Source: Pseudobacteriovorax sp.
GTDB lineage: Bacteria > Bdellovibrionota_B > Oligoflexia > Oligoflexales > Oligoflexaceae
Direction: 5' to 3'
NCBI GenBank assembly: GCA_013215145.1
Contig: JABSRP010000023.1
Coordinates: 1 to 64,000, forward strand
DNA: 64,000 bases
The notes beneath the pieces are model-generated. The model was not told the DNA's origin. It saw only the letters and a list, made by a program, of their open reading frames with translations, and searched no databases. Position 1 is the first letter of the stretch. Every line of letters begins with the position of its first letter. The position numbers were made by a program, and so were the translations under genes. Of this stretch, positions 19,130 to 28,411 are shown piece by piece.

Positions 19130-20062
19130 ATGTTAATTGCCGCTGCTCAGTGTGCACCTGTTTATCTCAATCCTGAAGCCACAACGGAAAAAGCCATTGG
19201 CTACATCAAAGAAGCGGCTGCACAGGGTGTAAAAGTGATAGCATTTGGGGAAACCTTTCTCTCAGGATACCCTTTTTGGTTGTCTATAACTGGAGGAGCC
19301 CAGTTTGAAAATGAGCTGCAAAAACAAATGTATGCTCGCTATTTGGAAGCTGCTATTTGTGCAGATCATACCTGTTTAAAATCTTTGAGTAAAGCTGCCA
19401 AAGAGCATCAGATTTATGTCTTGATGGGATTTATGGAACGACCCATTGGTGTCGCTTCCGGCAGTGTTTTTTGCAGCCTTGCAGCGATACATCCAGAGCA
19501 CGGCATCGAGCGGGTGCATCGGAAGTTAGTTCCCACCTATGAGGAAAGGCTAGTCTGGGCCGCTGGAGATGGCTTTGGATTAGGCGTCAGCCAGTGGCAA
19601 GATACGAATATTACCGCATTGAATTGCTGGGAAAATTGGATGCCTCTAGCGCGCCATGCTTGCTATGGGCAAGGTAGCCAACTCCATATCGCCTCTTGGC
19701 CTGGAAGTACAAGATTGACCAAAGACATCACGAGATTTGTAGCCAAAGAGGGCCGCGTGTTCGTTTTGTCAGCATCCTCGACCCTGGATTATAACGATAT
19801 CCCAAAGGACTTACCTATCTTTAGCGCATTAGCAGCCGATGAGAGTTACTGCAATGGCGGTTCGGCGATCGCGGGTCCCGATGGTGAATGGGTGGTCCCT
19901 CCCTGTGAAACGCGAGAAACACTGGTAGTGGGCGACATTAATCTTGAGTTGATAGCAGCGGAAAGGCAAAATTTTGATCCTACAGGGCACTACTTTCGTA
20001 GTGACGTGTTTCAGATACGAATGCGTAAAGAAAGAGGTCAGGCTTTAAGTATTGACGAATGA
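19130..20062 (+). CDS. Nitrilase-family carbon-nitrogen hydrolase
   Basis: 310 residues. The catalytic triad of the nitrilase superfamily is visible: E41 in FGETFLSGYP, K132 in HRKLVPT, and C166 in LNCWENWMPLAR. The C-x-E-N-x-x-P-L-x-R context is that of branch 1 true nitrilases rather than amidases, so the likely reaction is nitrile to carboxylate and ammonia. GGAGGG precedes ATG 19130. It stands alone between terminators and the adenylate cyclase gene; release of ammonia is of interest next to a urease-bearing genome but they are 38 kb apart. Confidence 0.9.
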   Translation: MLIAAAQCAPVYLNPEATTEKAIGYIKEAAAQGVKVIAFGETFLSGYPFWLSITGGAQFENELQKQMYARYLEAAICADHTCLKSLSKAAKEHQIYVLMGFMERPIGVASGSVFCSLAAIHPEHGIERVHRKLVPTYEERLVWAAGDGFGLGVSQWQDTNITALNCWENWMPLARHACYGQGSQLHIASWPGSTRLTKDITRFVAKEGRVFVLSASSTLDYNDIPKDLPIFSALAADESYCNGGSAIAGPDGEWVVPPCETRETLVVGDINLELIAAERQNFDPTGHYFRSDVFQIRMRKERGQALSIDE

Positions 20063-20090
20063 GACCCTTCTATTCGTGATTTAGGTTTAC

Positions 20091-21968
20091 TTAACTCGCT
20101 TCTGTTTCCTGCGAAGGATTAGGATTTGCGGAGCAGACTTTGACTCGTTTTAGGTAAAGAAATTGAGCCGATGAATCGTCTCTGACATAAATGCTTTCGC
20201 TGAGGCGAATTTCCTTGAATCCAAGAGCGAAAGACTTGGCTTGGTTTTTCAGTTTTTCTTGCAAAATAATTAGATGAGCATGGGGTGACGGGTAAGTAGC
20301 TTCTATGGATTTTCGACTAGATTCGTATCGTTTTGCCAGAATAATGCCTTGACCAAGCATATCATGCCTCACTGATCCTGATTGAGAAAAATAAGCCTTG
20401 ACCTCACCAAGGGCGATACCTACGGCGCAGCGTACCAGAGGTTGAGTGGGGTCGCTGTTGACGTGTTGATCAAAGCGGTCTATAAACTCCTCTGCGAGGC
20501 ATATGGCTTCATCAGCGATATTTTTTCCTATAGAAGCAAAGGGGAATCCCACAGCACAGAAAAAACCGTCGCCAACCTCTTTCACCATGTGGGCACGACT
20601 GACTAGCTTAGACTCACAATACCCCTCTAAAACCATTTCACGGCAGTCTTTCAAAAAGTTCTCGAGATTGACTTCAAATTTTTTATCTTTAATCTTCGAG
20701 CTTGATATGACATCTAATGAAATGATAGCCGCTAGGCTTGAACCCACAGGCATAGTTTTCTCTAAGGTCTCTCCGTCAAGTATTTTTGTTACCTGATGAG
20801 GGTAGAGCAATTTTTTCATCTGATCAAAACCGTGACGCTTTTCTTTGGCGGTTTTTGAAATTTTTAAGCCCAGTGCACAAAGCATCAAGATATTCTCCAC
20901 AATGAACGAATAATCCATGACACTATCGGAAATGTGGGGGACGAACCCTAGCCACGATAGTGATTGATAGACGACACCGAACATAATGAAGCTATAGGCA
21001 AAATTAAAGGCAAGTAGAGATCCTGATGGTGATTTGATGTAGGACCAAACGCCCGAAAATACAATAATGATTGAGTTAAGTATGGCCTGAACCACCAATA
21101 GTTTGCCAGCAAATCCTTCATAAATCATTGAGGTGCAAAACACCACGAAATGACCGGCAATAGCTACCCAATAAACTTCATGTAAAAATTCTGGTAGTTT
21201 CTCGCGGCCAATAAATACTAACGAAAATAACGCAGTGAATATCATAGCTATGGCTGCAGCGGCCATGGCGTGCTTCATTTCCAACCCGGGAAACACGCCA
21301 CCGAGTACGGTGGAGAACGTGCCATAAAAAATTAGATAGCCAAGGTAGCAGGGATAAACCCTTTCACGATAGGTTAGCCAAAGTATGCAGGTGAAAAGTG
21401 AACTGAGTAGACATGTCGATGCAAGAATTGCCCAGTTCACGTGAACGGTAATCATCGCGTTACTCAGAGCCGTTCGGTTTGTCCAAAAGGTCCAAGACTG
21501 GTTTTGAATGGCTGGTGAGACCCTTTGTATGTGAATAATCGCTCTTTCACCTGGTGCAAATGTGATTGTGACGATTCTGTTTTTTGTCGCTACTTGAGAG
21601 TTGTTCTCTTGGAAAAACTTGTAATTTTTATATACCTTAAAGGCCACCGCGCTTGCCAGACGATCCCAAATAAAGAGATCGATGGGTTGAGAGCTGGTAT
21701 TGATCAATTCGAGTCTTTGCCAGTAGGTATCGCCCTGTAAGGAGAAAGAGATGAAATCACTTTGGTTAGCCTTGAAAAACTTATCATGATCTCTGAGTTC
21801 CTCATCTTTTATGGGGCCGGAGAAGCTAAGGCTGCGTAAACCCCAAAACTCTCCGGCTGTCGTCTTATCTAATTTGATGGGATCTGGGCCGGCAGCTAAT
21901 GGCACTGCGACCCACATCAGAAAAAAGAGGAACATAGTTTTAAGAAAATACATCAAGTCTGCGCTCAA
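20091..21968 (-). CDS. Membrane-bound class III adenylate cyclase with 7TMR-DISM-like sensor
   Basis: 625 residues: signal peptide, a periplasmic beta-rich domain resembling the 7TMR-DISM extracellular domain, about seven membrane helices (roughly residues 185-375), then a class III nucleotidyl cyclase domain. The first metal aspartate is in IISLDVISSSKI, the second in KEVGDGFFCAV, and VRCAVGIALGEVKAYF with LGQGIILAKRYES matches the C-terminal core. It would make cAMP (or cGMP) upon an external signal. The start is TTG 21968; ATG 21953 is an alternative. The gene is the first of three membrane signal proteins with similar input parts in this block. Confidence 0.85.
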   Translation of the reverse strand: MSADLMYFLKTMFLFFLMWVAVPLAAGPDPIKLDKTTAGEFWGLRSLSFSGPIKDEELRDHDKFFKANQSDFISFSLQGDTYWQRLELINTSSQPIDLFIWDRLASAVAFKVYKNYKFFQENNSQVATKNRIVTITFAPGERAIIHIQRVSPAIQNQSWTFWTNRTALSNAMITVHVNWAILASTCLLSSLFTCILWLTYRERVYPCYLGYLIFYGTFSTVLGGVFPGLEMKHAMAAAAIAMIFTALFSLVFIGREKLPEFLHEVYWVAIAGHFVVFCTSMIYEGFAGKLLVVQAILNSIIIVFSGVWSYIKSPSGSLLAFNFAYSFIMFGVVYQSLSWLGFVPHISDSVMDYSFIVENILMLCALGLKISKTAKEKRHGFDQMKKLLYPHQVTKILDGETLEKTMPVGSSLAAIISLDVISSSKIKDKKFEVNLENFLKDCREMVLEGYCESKLVSRAHMVKEVGDGFFCAVGFPFASIGKNIADEAICLAEEFIDRFDQHVNSDPTQPLVRCAVGIALGEVKAYFSQSGSVRHDMLGQGIILAKRYESSRKSIEATYPSPHAHLIILQEKLKNQAKSFALGFKEIRLSESIYVRDDSSAQFLYLKRVKVCSANPNPSQETEAS

Positions 21969-22063
21969 GACATAAAACCGACAGTCTATGATATCAGCTA
22001 TACGGCGCTGTTTATGTAGGCGATCATGCCTACTTGCAACATAGTTTCGGCAGTTGATGTGTT

Positions 22064-23065
22064 TTAAAAAGAGACGGACTCATCGAATATTCGGTCAAAC
22101 AAGATACCGAGGCGAGACAGGTCTCTTCTTGGTTGTTGCCTTTCCGGTGGTATGGGCGTGATCTGACCGTCTTCCTGACGAGCGATGGCAAATTGAAAAA
22201 CATAACCTGGTTCAACTCCCATACGGATATCTGAGATCACCCAGTTGATTCCTACTAAGTCGACACTATATAGGCCGTGGGTAAATCGGGTTAATTCTGC
22301 CACGGGAGGATGGTCGCGAAGCTGATGGGCAATATCGTAGCGACTTGGTATTTTTCGAAAACTAACCTCACTGGATTCATCAAAGATTGAGGTATAGCCG
22401 ACGTGGTAGCCGTCGTCTCCTACCGATACGAGGCGCCATAAGAGGGTGTTGAAAGGCGTTGGCGTGATCATAAGTGTTTCCACAGGAAGACCAGCCTTCT
22501 CGAGGGACGCCACGGCGCGATGTTTGACAAATTGTTGTACCCCAAGGGACCAGATAAGATAAGCCGTACTAAGTACCAACCCAATGCTATTAGCCCGCGC
22601 TCCTAGGCTAGGCTTGCGACTGATAAGGTATATTAAGACGCCAAGCAAAAGCGGTACCGTGTACCCAGGATCAACGATAAACATAGAACCGATGGAGACA
22701 GGGTACCGGGTGATAGGCCAGAAAATTTGTGTCCCATATATGGTGAGGCTGTCTAGTAAGGCGTGAGTGAAAAACACGGCTAAGACGGCAAGAGTCCACT
22801 TTTGCTTCCATGGAGCACTATTCTTATGGATACGCAAAATTATCCAGGTCCAAAGGGGAGTGAGGGCAGCCAAAACTATAAGGGAGTGTGAGAAGGAGCG
22901 GTGATAGACAAAGTCGGCAACTGGGTTTCCCATAGGGATAAACACGTCGAGGTCAGGAAAGGTGCCCAAGAATGCGCCCCAGGCCGCAGCTTTTCGTCCC
23001 ACGTGCTTGCCGACGATGGCTTCACTTACGGCTGCCCCGAGCGTCAATTGAGTGATTGAGTCCAT
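22064..23065 (-). CDS. Metal-dependent hydrolase, YdjM/LexA-regulated-type membrane protein
   Basis: About 333 residues beginning DSITQLTLGAAVSEA, the signature of the PF04307 (YdjM/YbcI) family; the HRSFSHSL histidines and GTFPDLDV aspartates are the presumed metal site. Several hydrophobic helices follow (about residues 60-180), and a soluble C-terminal domain ends the protein. The family is annotated metal-dependent hydrolase with unknown substrate. ATG 23065 is chosen because AGGAG lies five bases upstream; a frame is open to 23098. Confidence 0.82.
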   Translation of the reverse strand: MDSITQLTLGAAVSEAIVGKHVGRKAAAWGAFLGTFPDLDVFIPMGNPVADFVYHRSFSHSLIVLAALTPLWTWIILRIHKNSAPWKQKWTLAVLAVFFTHALLDSLTIYGTQIFWPITRYPVSIGSMFIVDPGYTVPLLLGVLIYLISRKPSLGARANSIGLVLSTAYLIWSLGVQQFVKHRAVASLEKAGLPVETLMITPTPFNTLLWRLVSVGDDGYHVGYTSIFDESSEVSFRKIPSRYDIAHQLRDHPPVAELTRFTHGLYSVDLVGINWVISDIRMGVEPGYVFQFAIARQEDGQITPIPPERQQPRRDLSRLGILFDRIFDESVSF

Positions 23066-23292
23066 GGTGTCTCCTAATTTATCCTCTAAAACTGCCAATC
23101 TGGTATTCGGGCATCATAACGGATCCCCTAAGTGTTCTCCAGAGCAATTCCTGCGGTGCCTCAACCTAGATGCGACCGTTACCTGGCGTTTGCTACCTGT
23201 ACAATATTGTGCAGGGTATTCTGTGATAGTCTCTCCTCAGGCGGGGTGCGCAGCACTCATCTGTTGAGATCGATGGCTAACAATGGCATGAA

Positions 23293-26175
23293 ATGATTTC
23301 TTTTATTTCGCTTTTCATTCTATTTTGTTTATTTCCTACTCCTTCTGCGAAGGCAGAACTGTGGCATTTTGATATCGTAGATCGTAATTCAGTAAAAATG
23401 ATGGGCTCGGAGCAGGATTTACTCACTTGGCTGGAAAGCTTTGATCAGTTTGCGTATCGTCTGGAACGAGGTGATAACAACCTTAAGCTTAGGCCCAAAA
23501 CTGTCATTAGAGACATGGAATCAGGTGAAATTTTACCGATAAACGACCTCTATTTTTCTAAGCATGGTGTCGAGCGGGTGCGGTTTCCTCCCCTACACAA
23601 CGAAAAAGACTCACAAATGAAGGCAATCGTGGCCAAAAAATATGTAACATTGGCGACGGATATGGTTCAAGGGCTCTTGGTGGATGGCTTTCCCAATTTC
23701 CTAATTTTATTGGAAGGAGAACTCGTAGCAACTAATTTCCGTTCCTTTGAGAATGCGGAGGCCTACATCGGCGGCTCCAACTTTTTTCACGATAGGCAGA
23801 TTCCTATCGATTGGCGGCGTTTTGGGAAAACAGCGGGGCAGACTGTTGAAGTTAAAGTTTTGAGTTTTATTACCCAATACCCCTATCTTCCTCGTGAAAT
23901 TAGTATTCTGAGTGAATTCGAGGATCCTTGGCAGTTTCGTTGGCGACAATTTCTGATCGTCGAATGGAATTTAGTGCTAGTGGGATGTTGTCTGATTTTA
24001 GCGATGTTCTACTGTCTTATCGCTATAATGCCGGAAGCTCGCAGAGAAAATTTGCAGATTGCCGGGATGTTTTTTGCATTGATGTTTGTTGTCGCCTATA
24101 TGAGTGGATTTTATTCCTATTGGTCTCTGCATCCAACCTACCAACGTAAGTTGTTTTGCTCCGCATTAATCCTTTTTAGTATTTGTCTATTGAAATCTAG
24201 TATTCGAGCCGTACAAATAGAGACTGGTGTTGCTACCGAGCGGCATCAAAAAAAGATACTCGGGGTATTCCTATTAGCTTGTTTTCTAAGCTTCTTATTG
24301 CTTTCGAATGATGTCAGTACCTGGAAGACCTTTGCCGTGATTGCAGGCCTAATCGTTATAGTGGCTACGGCAGTATCCCTTTTCCTATTTTATAAATTTC
24401 GCAGCTACCGAGCTCTTAGGGTTTTAAAATATAGTCACGCGCTTTTGATTCTTTGTGCCTTCGAAGCCATTTTGAATTTTATTTTCCGCTACTCGAGTTT
24501 CGCAAGTATTTCCACCTTCGCTTCTGTTATCGCTTTAAGTCATGGTGTTTACTTTAGTACCCGGTTTAGGCGTCAGCATCGAAAACTACAGGGGCTAAAG
24601 GCTGAGCTAGAAGTGATCATCGAAGATAGGAATAACAATATCCGAACACTCCTTGATCACATTCCGCAAGGAATTTTATCCATACGAAAAGGTGGGGTGA
24701 TTGGTCGCGAGTATTCCGCGCATTTAAAGCATATTTTAGAGCTCGAGCAGATCGAAAATGAAACATTTGATAAATTGATTCTTCCGAATATCGATCTTTC
24801 TGCGGATAAAAAAGATCAGCTTTGGCAAACGATTTTAGCCTCCTTAGGTAATAGTGATTTAAATTTTTTAGTCAACGCAGATAAATTCCCCTCAGAATTC
24901 TATTATCAGACTCATACTGGCGTGAAAATCTTACAAGCAACTTGGAATTGTCAAACCAATGGTCCAAAATCTAAGGTAGAGCAAATACTTGTGACTCTCC
25001 ACGATATCACAGGTCAAAAGAAACTCGAGAAACAAGCGGCGGAACAGCAGCGCGAGAATCAAATTTTGATAGAAGTCTCTAAAAGTCTTCCAGACAAATC
25101 GAATCAATTTTTTGACAAATTTAGTAAAACTATTTTGGAATTAGAATCTCTGTTTTGCCAATTGAACATGAGTGATAAAGAGTCCACGGAACAACCTTAT
25201 CTACTCATCCATACCCTGAAAGGCTACGCGAGAATCTTAGACTTTACGCTTTTGGCCGATCGAGCCCATTGCTTGGAAGGCCAGCTCGACCAATTTATGA
25301 AACAAGGAACAGAACATTTGCTTAAAGATATCGTGGAATCATTCTCTATCCTCCAGGATATTTATCGCAAATATGAGCATAGTTTTTTCTATAGTCTTGG
25401 ATATGCCGAAACGAAAGAAATATATGCAAAAATGAATCTGAGTGAAGTGGAGCGACAACTTAAGGAGATTCTCAATAGTTTTGATGATAAGGCACAGTCT
25501 CGTATTGAAATGCTCTACAAAAACCTAATGGAAGGGGAAAGTGTTCTATTTGCTAGTGTATTCGAAAATGTAAAACAATTGAGCGCTTTTTCGTCTCATC
25601 ACTTGGGCAAGCCTGAGCCCGAGTTCCGTCTCACTGGCGAAAACATCTCTATTCCACTAAATCTTAAGAAGGTCCTGGATGATTGCTTTCAGCACGTTAT
25701 AACGAATATCATGGATCATGGTATCGAAGACCCATCAGTACGTGTGGAGAAGGGTAAAAGGGACGTTGGCACCATATCGATTCAAGCTTCTACTCGCTTT
25801 GGTGAAGATCCCCGACAGCAAGGCTTCGAAATCATAGTATCTGATGATGGTGCAGGACTTTCCCTCGAAAATTTGATTATCAGAGCTTTTGGTGAAGAAA
25901 GAAGACGAGAAGACCTGTCTACGGCGGAGATAAAAACTGTATTGGACTCCGTCTTCGATTTTAAAGTGTCGACTAAATCCAGTGTATCCATGACCTCGGG
26001 CCGTGGGGCTGGGTTATCCGCGGTGCGTTGGCTTATGGAAAGTCTAGGTGGATCTGTCAGCTTGATGGTTAGTGAAGAAGATTTCTTAAACGCGGCGCGA
26101 CCTGTATTCAAGCTTAAGCTAAACATTCCCTACCATTCTGGACAGGGCAGACATAAGCCCGAGGTGGCTGGCTGA
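23293..26175 (+). CDS. Membrane CheA-like sensor kinase: 7TM, PAS, Hpt and CheA-type ATPase
   Basis: 960 residues. Signal peptide and periplasmic domain (about 20-215), seven membrane helices (about 225-425), a short coiled coil, a PAS-like part (about 445-570), an Hpt domain with H640 in IHTLKGYAR, and a CheA-type HATPase: DDCFQHVITNIMDHGIED (N box, the CheA signature DHGIE), VSDDGAGLSL and SGRGAGLSAVRWL. It lacks the CheW-like regulatory domain and dimerisation helices of true CheA. It probably autophosphorylates H640 in trans and hands the phosphate to a receiver; a candidate receiver lies 200 bp downstream. The start is ATG 23293 with weak ribosome site. Confidence 0.82.
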   Translation: MISFISLFILFCLFPTPSAKAELWHFDIVDRNSVKMMGSEQDLLTWLESFDQFAYRLERGDNNLKLRPKTVIRDMESGEILPINDLYFSKHGVERVRFPPLHNEKDSQMKAIVAKKYVTLATDMVQGLLVDGFPNFLILLEGELVATNFRSFENAEAYIGGSNFFHDRQIPIDWRRFGKTAGQTVEVKVLSFITQYPYLPREISILSEFEDPWQFRWRQFLIVEWNLVLVGCCLILAMFYCLIAIMPEARRENLQIAGMFFALMFVVAYMSGFYSYWSLHPTYQRKLFCSALILFSICLLKSSIRAVQIETGVATERHQKKILGVFLLACFLSFLLLSNDVSTWKTFAVIAGLIVIVATAVSLFLFYKFRSYRALRVLKYSHALLILCAFEAILNFIFRYSSFASISTFASVIALSHGVYFSTRFRRQHRKLQGLKAELEVIIEDRNNNIRTLLDHIPQGILSIRKGGVIGREYSAHLKHILELEQIENETFDKLILPNIDLSADKKDQLWQTILASLGNSDLNFLVNADKFPSEFYYQTHTGVKILQATWNCQTNGPKSKVEQILVTLHDITGQKKLEKQAAEQQRENQILIEVSKSLPDKSNQFFDKFSKTILELESLFCQLNMSDKESTEQPYLLIHTLKGYARILDFTLLADRAHCLEGQLDQFMKQGTEHLLKDIVESFSILQDIYRKYEHSFFYSLGYAETKEIYAKMNLSEVERQLKEILNSFDDKAQSRIEMLYKNLMEGESVLFASVFENVKQLSAFSSHHLGKPEPEFRLTGENISIPLNLKKVLDDCFQHVITNIMDHGIEDPSVRVEKGKRDVGTISIQASTRFGEDPRQQGFEIIVSDDGAGLSLENLIIRAFGEERRREDLSTAEIKTVLDSVFDFKVSTKSSVSMTSGRGAGLSAVRWLMESLGGSVSLMVSEEDFLNAARPVFKLKLNIPYHSGQGRHKPEVAG

Positions 26176-26260
26176 AAATAAACGATATAAATAACAAATA
26201 TTATTGATTAAAATAGTAATTACTTAAGTAAATACTAGTATTGCCGATACGCCTACTCAA

Positions 26261-26376
26261 GGACGGGACGAACGATTTTCCGTCCATCAAAATACCGGGA
26301 TGGAAACCAAAACGAAGCTACGTCTGTAGCTGGCTACCACAACGAAGTCCCCTCAATGTAATTATGAGGTGATGTT
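26261..26376 (+). promoter_or_regulatory. Structured leader before the receiver gene, with SD-masking hairpin
   Basis: GGACGG (26261-26266) pairs CCGTCC (26280-26285); AGCTAC (26316-26321) pairs GTAGCT (26326-26331); CCTCA (26351-26355) pairs TGAGG (26365-26369), which contains the Shine-Dalgarno of the gene at 26377. AACGAAG occurs twice (26311, 26341). This is a candidate cis-regulatory RNA; no known riboswitch class was matched. Confidence 0.4.
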
Positions 26377-26841
26377 ATGTCTTGTGTTAGCCTTGACCTG
26401 TTTCCTTCCGATTCTAAGCAGATCCCATTACAAAACAATCAATCGCTTTCTTCTGAACAAAAGATAACGCCAAAGCGTATCTTGATTGCGGATGGCTCTC
26501 GTAAGATAGCTCAGCAAATCAAGTGGGTCCTTAAAGATAGTTTTTCCAACTATGACCTGACATTTGTCCACTCTAAAAATAAAAGCGAAATGTTGGAAAC
26601 CCTTCAATCAGAAAACTCTTTTGATTTGGTTATCTTTGATTGGTCATTGGATGAGGTGTCTGCGCTTGGCACAATCCAGTATTTCGATACGGTGGCTCCA
26701 ACGATGCCTTTTATTGTTTTTTCTGAAAAAATACATAATTTTGCTCTTACCCAAGGGCAGTCCAATATTAAATCTTGGCTGTTGAAACCCACCAGACCCC
26801 AGCGTTTGGCTGACATTGTCGAAATAGTTTTAGATTTATGA
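26377..26841 (+). CDS. Response regulator receiver-like protein
   Basis: 154 residues: about 35 N-terminal residues without motif, then a receiver-like domain. ILIADGSRKIAQQ provides one acidic residue in place of the usual Asp pair, VIFDWSLDE supplies the phospho-Asp, FIVFSE the switch serine and LLKPTRP the conserved lysine. The pocket is slightly degenerate (AD instead of DD), so phosphorylation is likely but not certain. It probably serves the upstream CheA-like kinase. GAGGTGATGTT precedes the ATG, inside a hairpin. Confidence 0.75.
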   Translation: MSCVSLDLFPSDSKQIPLQNNQSLSSEQKITPKRILIADGSRKIAQQIKWVLKDSFSNYDLTFVHSKNKSEMLETLQSENSFDLVIFDWSLDEVSALGTIQYFDTVAPTMPFIVFSEKIHNFALTQGQSNIKSWLLKPTRPQRLADIVEIVLDL

Positions 26842-26918
26842 GCGCTACCTATTTTTACTCGTATTGGCCTGTTACAATAGCATAAATCTCATTGAAACTA
26901 TTTTTTAGAGGATCCTTT

Positions 26919-27695
26919 ATGCAACGCATCCCAACTCTTTTGAGTCAACTCATTCTGGTTATGTCCATGGGTTTGGTCCCAAGTCATGTTTTTGCTAACA
27001 AAGGCGCATCGAAAGAAGACAAAGCAAAGGCGGAAGCGTTGATAAAAGAAAAACTCGGTGGTCTTATGCAGCTGATGTGCCAGCAAAACCCAAATCAAGA
27101 AGGCTGTGAAAGCCTAAGAAAAGACCAAGGTCTGAAAAAGGCGGTTCGGTCCGGTGAACGATACGTGTACAAAGGGACGGTCTATGTCCGAGTTTCTGAG
27201 GCTAAAAATGAGCTCAAGCCTTTTTCCTACACCCTTAAGGTGAATGGGATTCCAATGGGAAAGAAATCCGGCGCAGCTATTGACTATTCCATAGGAGATA
27301 TCAAAGGTAAGGCAAAGAGCGTACACAACGGATTTGATATTATTAACCTAAAAGGCCTGAGCCAAGATGCTCTTAAGGGTATCGAAAAAAAACCATTTAT
27401 CGTCAAGCAAAAGCATGCCTCAGTTTTTGGAATTCTAGCGATTGTGGCCGGTGCCGGTGGTATGAGTCCAGTGGATTTGGCTAAGGCCGTAAAACTAAAG
27501 GCGAGTCAAGATCCAAACATAGCAGCGAAGTTCTCCTCAACAAAACTTGCAGGAGTAAAGGCGACCAGGTATCAGGATGATGGCGTTGACATTATCTATA
27601 GCGAAGCTCTCAGTCTTGAACTGATGAAGACGAAAATGCTTGTGGGTGAGAAGGGAGAAGCGAATACCGTTGAATTGGTGTCGTATAGTAAGTGA
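26919..27695 (+). CDS. Secreted protein of unknown function
   Basis: 258 residues with signal peptide (about 1-26, ending SHVFA-NKG). The mature part is lysine-rich and includes MCQQNPNQEGCESL with two cysteines, and a small hydrophobic stretch SVFGILAIVAGAGGM. No family recognised. ATG 26919 is preceded by AGAGGATC; the frame is open to 26892. It follows the receiver gene by 77 bp, so the two may share an operon or be coregulated. Confidence 0.6.
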   Translation: MQRIPTLLSQLILVMSMGLVPSHVFANKGASKEDKAKAEALIKEKLGGLMQLMCQQNPNQEGCESLRKDQGLKKAVRSGERYVYKGTVYVRVSEAKNELKPFSYTLKVNGIPMGKKSGAAIDYSIGDIKGKAKSVHNGFDIINLKGLSQDALKGIEKKPFIVKQKHASVFGILAIVAGAGGMSPVDLAKAVKLKASQDPNIAAKFSSTKLAGVKATRYQDDGVDIIYSEALSLELMKTKMLVGEKGEANTVELVSYSK

Positions 27696-27751
27696 TCTCG
27701 GTAGCAAGGTGTCTTTCAAAATCATAGGGAAAATACGCTGCAACAGATCTT

Positions 27752-28345
27752 TCAAACCGCCTTGCGGTCTATGGTAAAGGTCTTCATGCAGGAAAGTGGA
27801 ATATCTGAGATCGATGCTTGGCAATGATCGCAGTGTTTCATAGCGTCTTCCTCAGATGATTGCCAGTTTATGGTTCCGCACACGAAGCATTGCCGGAATC
27901 CACAACTGTTTTCAAAGTCAAGAGATTCTTGTTCAGTCATGAGCAAGGTATCGTCGGCTAGATTTTGATACAACTGGTAAAATAAATCCATGGGTTGGGT
28001 TGTCTTATAGAATTCTCTCAGAGCGTAAAGGTACATACCTCTCTCATGAGCTACTTTCACGGTAGAAAACTGATCTTTGGTCCTCGATAAGTATTGATTA
28101 ACCATGATTCTGTACAGTTCGGAAACCACATCCTCTTCAGGTATTCCCATCAGTTTCACTGAATAGTTTAGTTCAGTAAAATCACCTACGCATGTTTGCC
28201 TAATATCAGAGAGCTTTCTGACGACAAATCCCAATCTGGGTAAACGACCCAACGGGAGCAGGATAGGTGAGATAGGGTAGACTGTTTTGTCACAGAATGA
28301 CAGGCTGTCTTCAGAATAACTAAAATAGAAAATGGGTTTATTCAA
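27752..28345 (-). CDS. Uncharacterised protein with C-terminal zinc ribbon
   Basis: 197 residues. The first 150 residues have no motif that I recognise; they read as an alpha-helical cytoplasmic domain. The C-terminal 45 residues hold two CxxC pairs (FRQCFVCGT and KHCDHCQAS), a treble-clef or zinc-ribbon arrangement. No nucleic-acid-binding claim can be made. Divergent from the diguanylate cyclase gene with a 66-bp gap, so regulatory regions overlap. Confidence 0.55.
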   Translation of the reverse strand: MNKPIFYFSYSEDSLSFCDKTVYPISPILLPLGRLPRLGFVVRKLSDIRQTCVGDFTELNYSVKLMGIPEEDVVSELYRIMVNQYLSRTKDQFSTVKVAHERGMYLYALREFYKTTQPMDLFYQLYQNLADDTLLMTEQESLDFENSCGFRQCFVCGTINWQSSEEDAMKHCDHCQASISDIPLSCMKTFTIDRKAV

Positions 28346-28411
28346 TACTGATCTCCACCGATACGAGCTTATTAGTTCTTATCGTACACTAGCAAAGATG
28401 CTTTCGCTGCA

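Noticed and set aside
26261-26376. Known GEMM (cyclic-di-GMP) or mini-ykkC riboswitch
   Set aside because: The conserved core sequences of these classes are not present in the leader.
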